Assembly (NCBI GenBank): GCA_922989275.2
Contig: OV277864.1
Coordinates: forward strand, 1 to 64,000
Origin: Gari tellinella
Lineage: Eukaryota; Mollusca; Bivalvia; Cardiida; Psammobiidae
Length of the DNA: 64,000 nucleotides
Direction: 5' to 3'
The translations under genes were made by a program, and so were the position numbers. The notes below the pieces were generated by a model that worked only from the letters and a program-made list of their open reading frames with translations, had not been told where the DNA came from and did not search any database. Below are positions 61,402 to 64,000 of the stretch, piece after piece (position 1 is the stretch's first letter; each line of letters begins with the position of its first letter).

Positions 61402-62393
61402 CTTGAATAGTTGTAGCTATAGCAAGACAATGATGAATTGGATAGAAGTTTCGCATATTTATACAATAAATCGCAGAGACTGGAAGTCAAAGATGCCAGT
61501 GCCATTCTGACACACGAGAATGTAACAGTAGAATGACTGAGTTGACACTTAGCTAATTAGCACGGGTCGTTAAACAAACAACACCATGCGGTAATCGATA
61601 TGCAATCATAGCGCGAAACTGATTAGATTAGGATGTTTTCGCAAAGTGTTTATGAGCGATCATCCATTCATGCATGAACATAATACACAATTGAAAAAAG
61701 AAATATTAAATTTTCAACGCTGATGGGTTTGGTCTGAAAACGGCCAAAAATTATAATTATTCTAACCATCAACCCGCACACCCATCCCCCATATTTCTCT
61801 ATAATTTAGTTGTCTTGTAATTGTATCATAATTGTAAATGAAATGTTTAAACATATTTATTATAAAATTGTTGTAAAAATGTTTGGAAGTTGTAAAAGCA
61901 AAAACATTATATGTACTTGCTAACAGCAGTTTCAGATATTAAGTGAAATGATGTTGAGTGTACGTGTGGGGTGGGGGAGGGAGGGTTAATTACCGCGATT
62001 ACGCTTAAAATGATGATAATGTTAATAAACTCTGTCTTTTGTAAATTCCTACTAAATAATATTTAATAACTGGCAGCTGTAGTTGATCTACTTATAAACT
62101 ATATAGAAGTAGTAGTAGTAATAGTTGTTGTTGTTGTAATTCTGGTGGTAGTCGTAGTAGTAGCAGCAACATTCATAGAAGTAGTAGTTGTAGTAGTAGT
62201 AACAGTAGTATTGTTGCAATTATGGTAGAAGTAGTAGTTGTAGTAGTAGTAGTAGAAGTAGTAGTAGTAGAAGTAGTAGAAGTTGTAGTAGTAGAAGTAG
62301 TAATAGTAGTAGAAATAGTTGTAGTAGTAATAGTAGTAGTAGTAGTAGTAATAGTAGTAGTTGATGTTGTTGTTATTTTGGAAGTTGTAGCAA

Positions 62394-62426
<33 letters not shown>

Positions 62427-62658
62427 ATTCAGTAGCAGTAGTAGTTGTTGTTTTTTATAATGTTGGTAGTAGTAGTAGTAGAATCGAATAGGTATTAATA
62501 GAGACCGGTAGCTGTTATTGTTAACAATAACTTTGTGGGGTAAGGGAATTCTTTGGAATTGTGTTTGTAAACTCTGAGAGATATATCTTTCTAGACATTT
62601 GTTGGCTCTGAAAAGGGCCGTTTGTGGAAAACGACTTGCGGTTTATATCCATGACTAA

Positions 62659-62991
62659 CTAGTAGTCAGAATCAGAAGTGTACTCCGAATCTGATCCGGA
62701 GACAATTTCTACAGACTCGTCAAACATGTCTCTCCGTAGCTGTGCCACTTGGTCTGCTTTGATGTAGGCGTAGTCGTAGAACATGTTTCGTGCGCCTTCA
62801 ACGACTGCCAGCTTCAGGCGAAGATTGTAACGAAAGGCCTTGTTGTTGCTTCGTTTCGCCATCTTGTAGCGTTTCTGTACGTCTCCAAGCCGCTGGTTCA
62901 GCAGAACTATCTGGTCGCAGGCTTTGCGGAAGCGTCGCTCAGCATCACAAAGAGTGTGGCGTTTGTCGAGAGATTGGATTCTGGAAGGCAT
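62659..62991 (-). CDS. 110-aa protein, copy 40 (Ser105Thr)
   Basis: Unit 40 (62070-63659, 1590 bp). Ser105Thr; last complete gene copy. Stem-loop at 62604-62619 and E2F site at 63201-63208 checked directly. Confidence 0.86.
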   Translation of the reverse strand: MPSRIQSLDKRHTLCDAERRFRKACDQIVLLNQRLGDVQKRYKMAKRSNNKAFRYNLRLKLAVVEGARNMFYDYAYIKADQVAQLRRDMFDESVEIVSGSDSEYTSDSDY

Positions 62992-63659
62992 CTTGAATAG
63001 TTGTAGCTATAGCAAGACAATGATGAATTGGATAGAAGTTTCGCATATTTATACAATAAATCGCAGAGACTGGAAGTCAAAGATGCCAGTGCCATTCTGA
63101 CACACGAGAATGTAACAGTAGAATGACTGAGTTGACACTTAGCTAATTAGCACGGGTCGTTAAACAAACAACACCATGCGGTAATCGATATGCAATCATA
63201 GCGCGAAACTGATTAGATTAGGATGTTTTCGCAAAGTGTTTATGAGCGATCATCCATTCATGCATGAACATAATACACAATTGAAAAAAGAAATATTAAA
63301 TTTTCAACGCTGATGGGTTTGGTCTGAAAACGGCCAAAAATTATAATTATTCTAACCATCAACCCGCACACCCATCCCCCATATTTCTCTATAATTTAGT
63401 TGTCTTGTAATTGTATCATAATTGTAAATGAAATGTTTAAACATATTTATTATAAAATTGTTGTAAAAATGTTTGGAAGTTGTAAAAGCAAAAACATTAT
63501 ATGTACTTGCTAACAGCAGTTTCAGATATTAAGTGAAATGATGTTGAGTGTACGTGTGGGGTGGGGGAGGGAGGGTTAATTACCGCGATTACGCTTAAAA
63601 TGATGATAATGTTAATAAACTCTGTCTTTTGTAAATTCCTACTAAATAATATTTAATAA

Positions 63660-64000
63660 CTGGCAGCTGTAGTTGATCTACTTATAAACTATATAGAAGT
63701 AGTAGTAGTAATAGTTGTTGTTGTTGTAATTCTGGTGGTAGTCGTAGTAGTAGCAGCAACATTCATAGAAGTAGTAGTTGTAGTAGTAGTAACAGTAGTA
63801 TTGTTGCAATTATGGTAGAAGTAGTAGTTGTAGTAGTAGTAGTAGAAGTAGTAGTAGTAGAAGTAGTAGAAGTTGTAGTAGTAGAAGTAGTAATAGTAGT
63901 AGAAATAGTTGTAGTAGTAATAGTAGTAGTAGTAGTAGTAATAGTAGTAGTTGATGTTGTTGTTATTTTGGAAGTTGTAGCAATAGTAGTAGTAGTAGTA
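63660..64000. repeat. Partial unit 41, truncated by the window end
   Basis: First 341 bp of another unit: the short unique lead and most of the microsatellite. It ends inside the long TAG run, before the stem-loop and gene, so the array continues beyond the window. Confidence 0.97.

Larger units (their letters stand above)
1..64000. repeat. Head-to-tail tandem array of a 1.59-kb gene-bearing unit, 40 complete copies plus one partial
   Basis: The sequence starting CTGGCAGCTGTAGTTGATC at base 1 recurs at 1594, 3187, 4781, 6374 and so on to 63660, always in the same orientation and with no intervening sequence. Unit lengths run from 1572 bp (unit 22) to 1599 bp (unit 9), the mode being 1593. 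Nearly all length change comes from 3-bp steps in the trinucleotide microsatellite. Exceptions are a 1-bp insertion in unit 3, a 1-bp loss in unit 23 and a TA insertion in unit 18. Outside the microsatellite, units differ by only a few substitutions. The whole window is array, so total copy number and chromosomal context are unknown. The phase of the unit start is arbitrary. Such uniformity implies ongoing homogenisation. A collapsed or over-expanded assembly cannot be excluded from sequence alone, although scattered copy-specific variants argue against simple computational duplication. Confidence 0.99.

Noticed and set aside
1..64000. CRISPR array or bacterial/phage repeat
   Set aside because: The repeat is 1.6 kb with a gene inside. 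TATA, E2F, histone stem-loop and long microsatellites are eukaryotic, and there are no short repeat-spacer units or cas genes.

Overview
The window is one uninterrupted head-to-tail tandem array. A unit of about 1.59 kb (1572-1599 bp, most often 1593) is repeated 40 complete times, and a 41st copy is cut by the window end (63660-64000). Neither array edge is present, so 40 is a lower bound on copy number. There is no other unique sequence: no rRNA, tRNA, mobile-element gene or CRISPR array.

Each unit has the same layout (coordinates for unit 1, 1-1593): a (TAG)n/(TTG)n-type trinucleotide microsatellite (39-415); an 18-bp perfect palindrome (448-465); a histone-type mRNA 3' end on the minus strand (purine-rich element 520-528, 16-nt stem-loop 538-553); a minus-strand intronless gene for a 110-residue protein (593-925); its TATA box (979-987) and a perfect E2F-type site (1135-1142); a 12-bp palindrome (1191-1202); then an AT-rich spacer with a four-run G-quadruplex motif (1492-1509). 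With L the lower coordinate of any CDS copy, the same elements lie at L-145..L-128 (palindrome), L-73..L-65 (purine element), L-55..L-40 (stem-loop), L+386..L+394 (TATA), L+542..L+549 (E2F), L+598..L+609 (12-bp palindrome) and L+899..L+916 (G4). In unit 18 the last element shifts by +2.

The source is very probably an animal, likely an invertebrate. The histone mRNA stem-loop, followed by a purine element resembling the sea-urchin CAAGAAAGA type, is a metazoan signature, and a TATA box, E2F site and long microsatellite are eukaryotic. I cannot name the species.

The main observation is that the repeated gene has the anatomy of a replication-dependent histone gene: tandem amplification, no intron, short UTRs, TATA, E2F site, stem-loop plus downstream element, and no polyadenylation signal between the stop and the microsatellite. 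Yet I cannot recognise the encoded protein as a core or linker histone. It is a basic, mostly helical protein with a 20-residue acidic, Ser/Asp-rich tail. All 40 copies are open and 34 encode the identical protein. The working hypothesis is an amplified, S-phase-expressed, non-histone (perhaps chromatin-associated) protein gene.

The array also has internal structure. Units 13-20 are four AB dimers of about 3.19 kb. Units 21-31 share marker variants 2-5 units apart. Units 37-40 share a Ser105Thr change. This is the expected footprint of unequal exchange or gene conversion.
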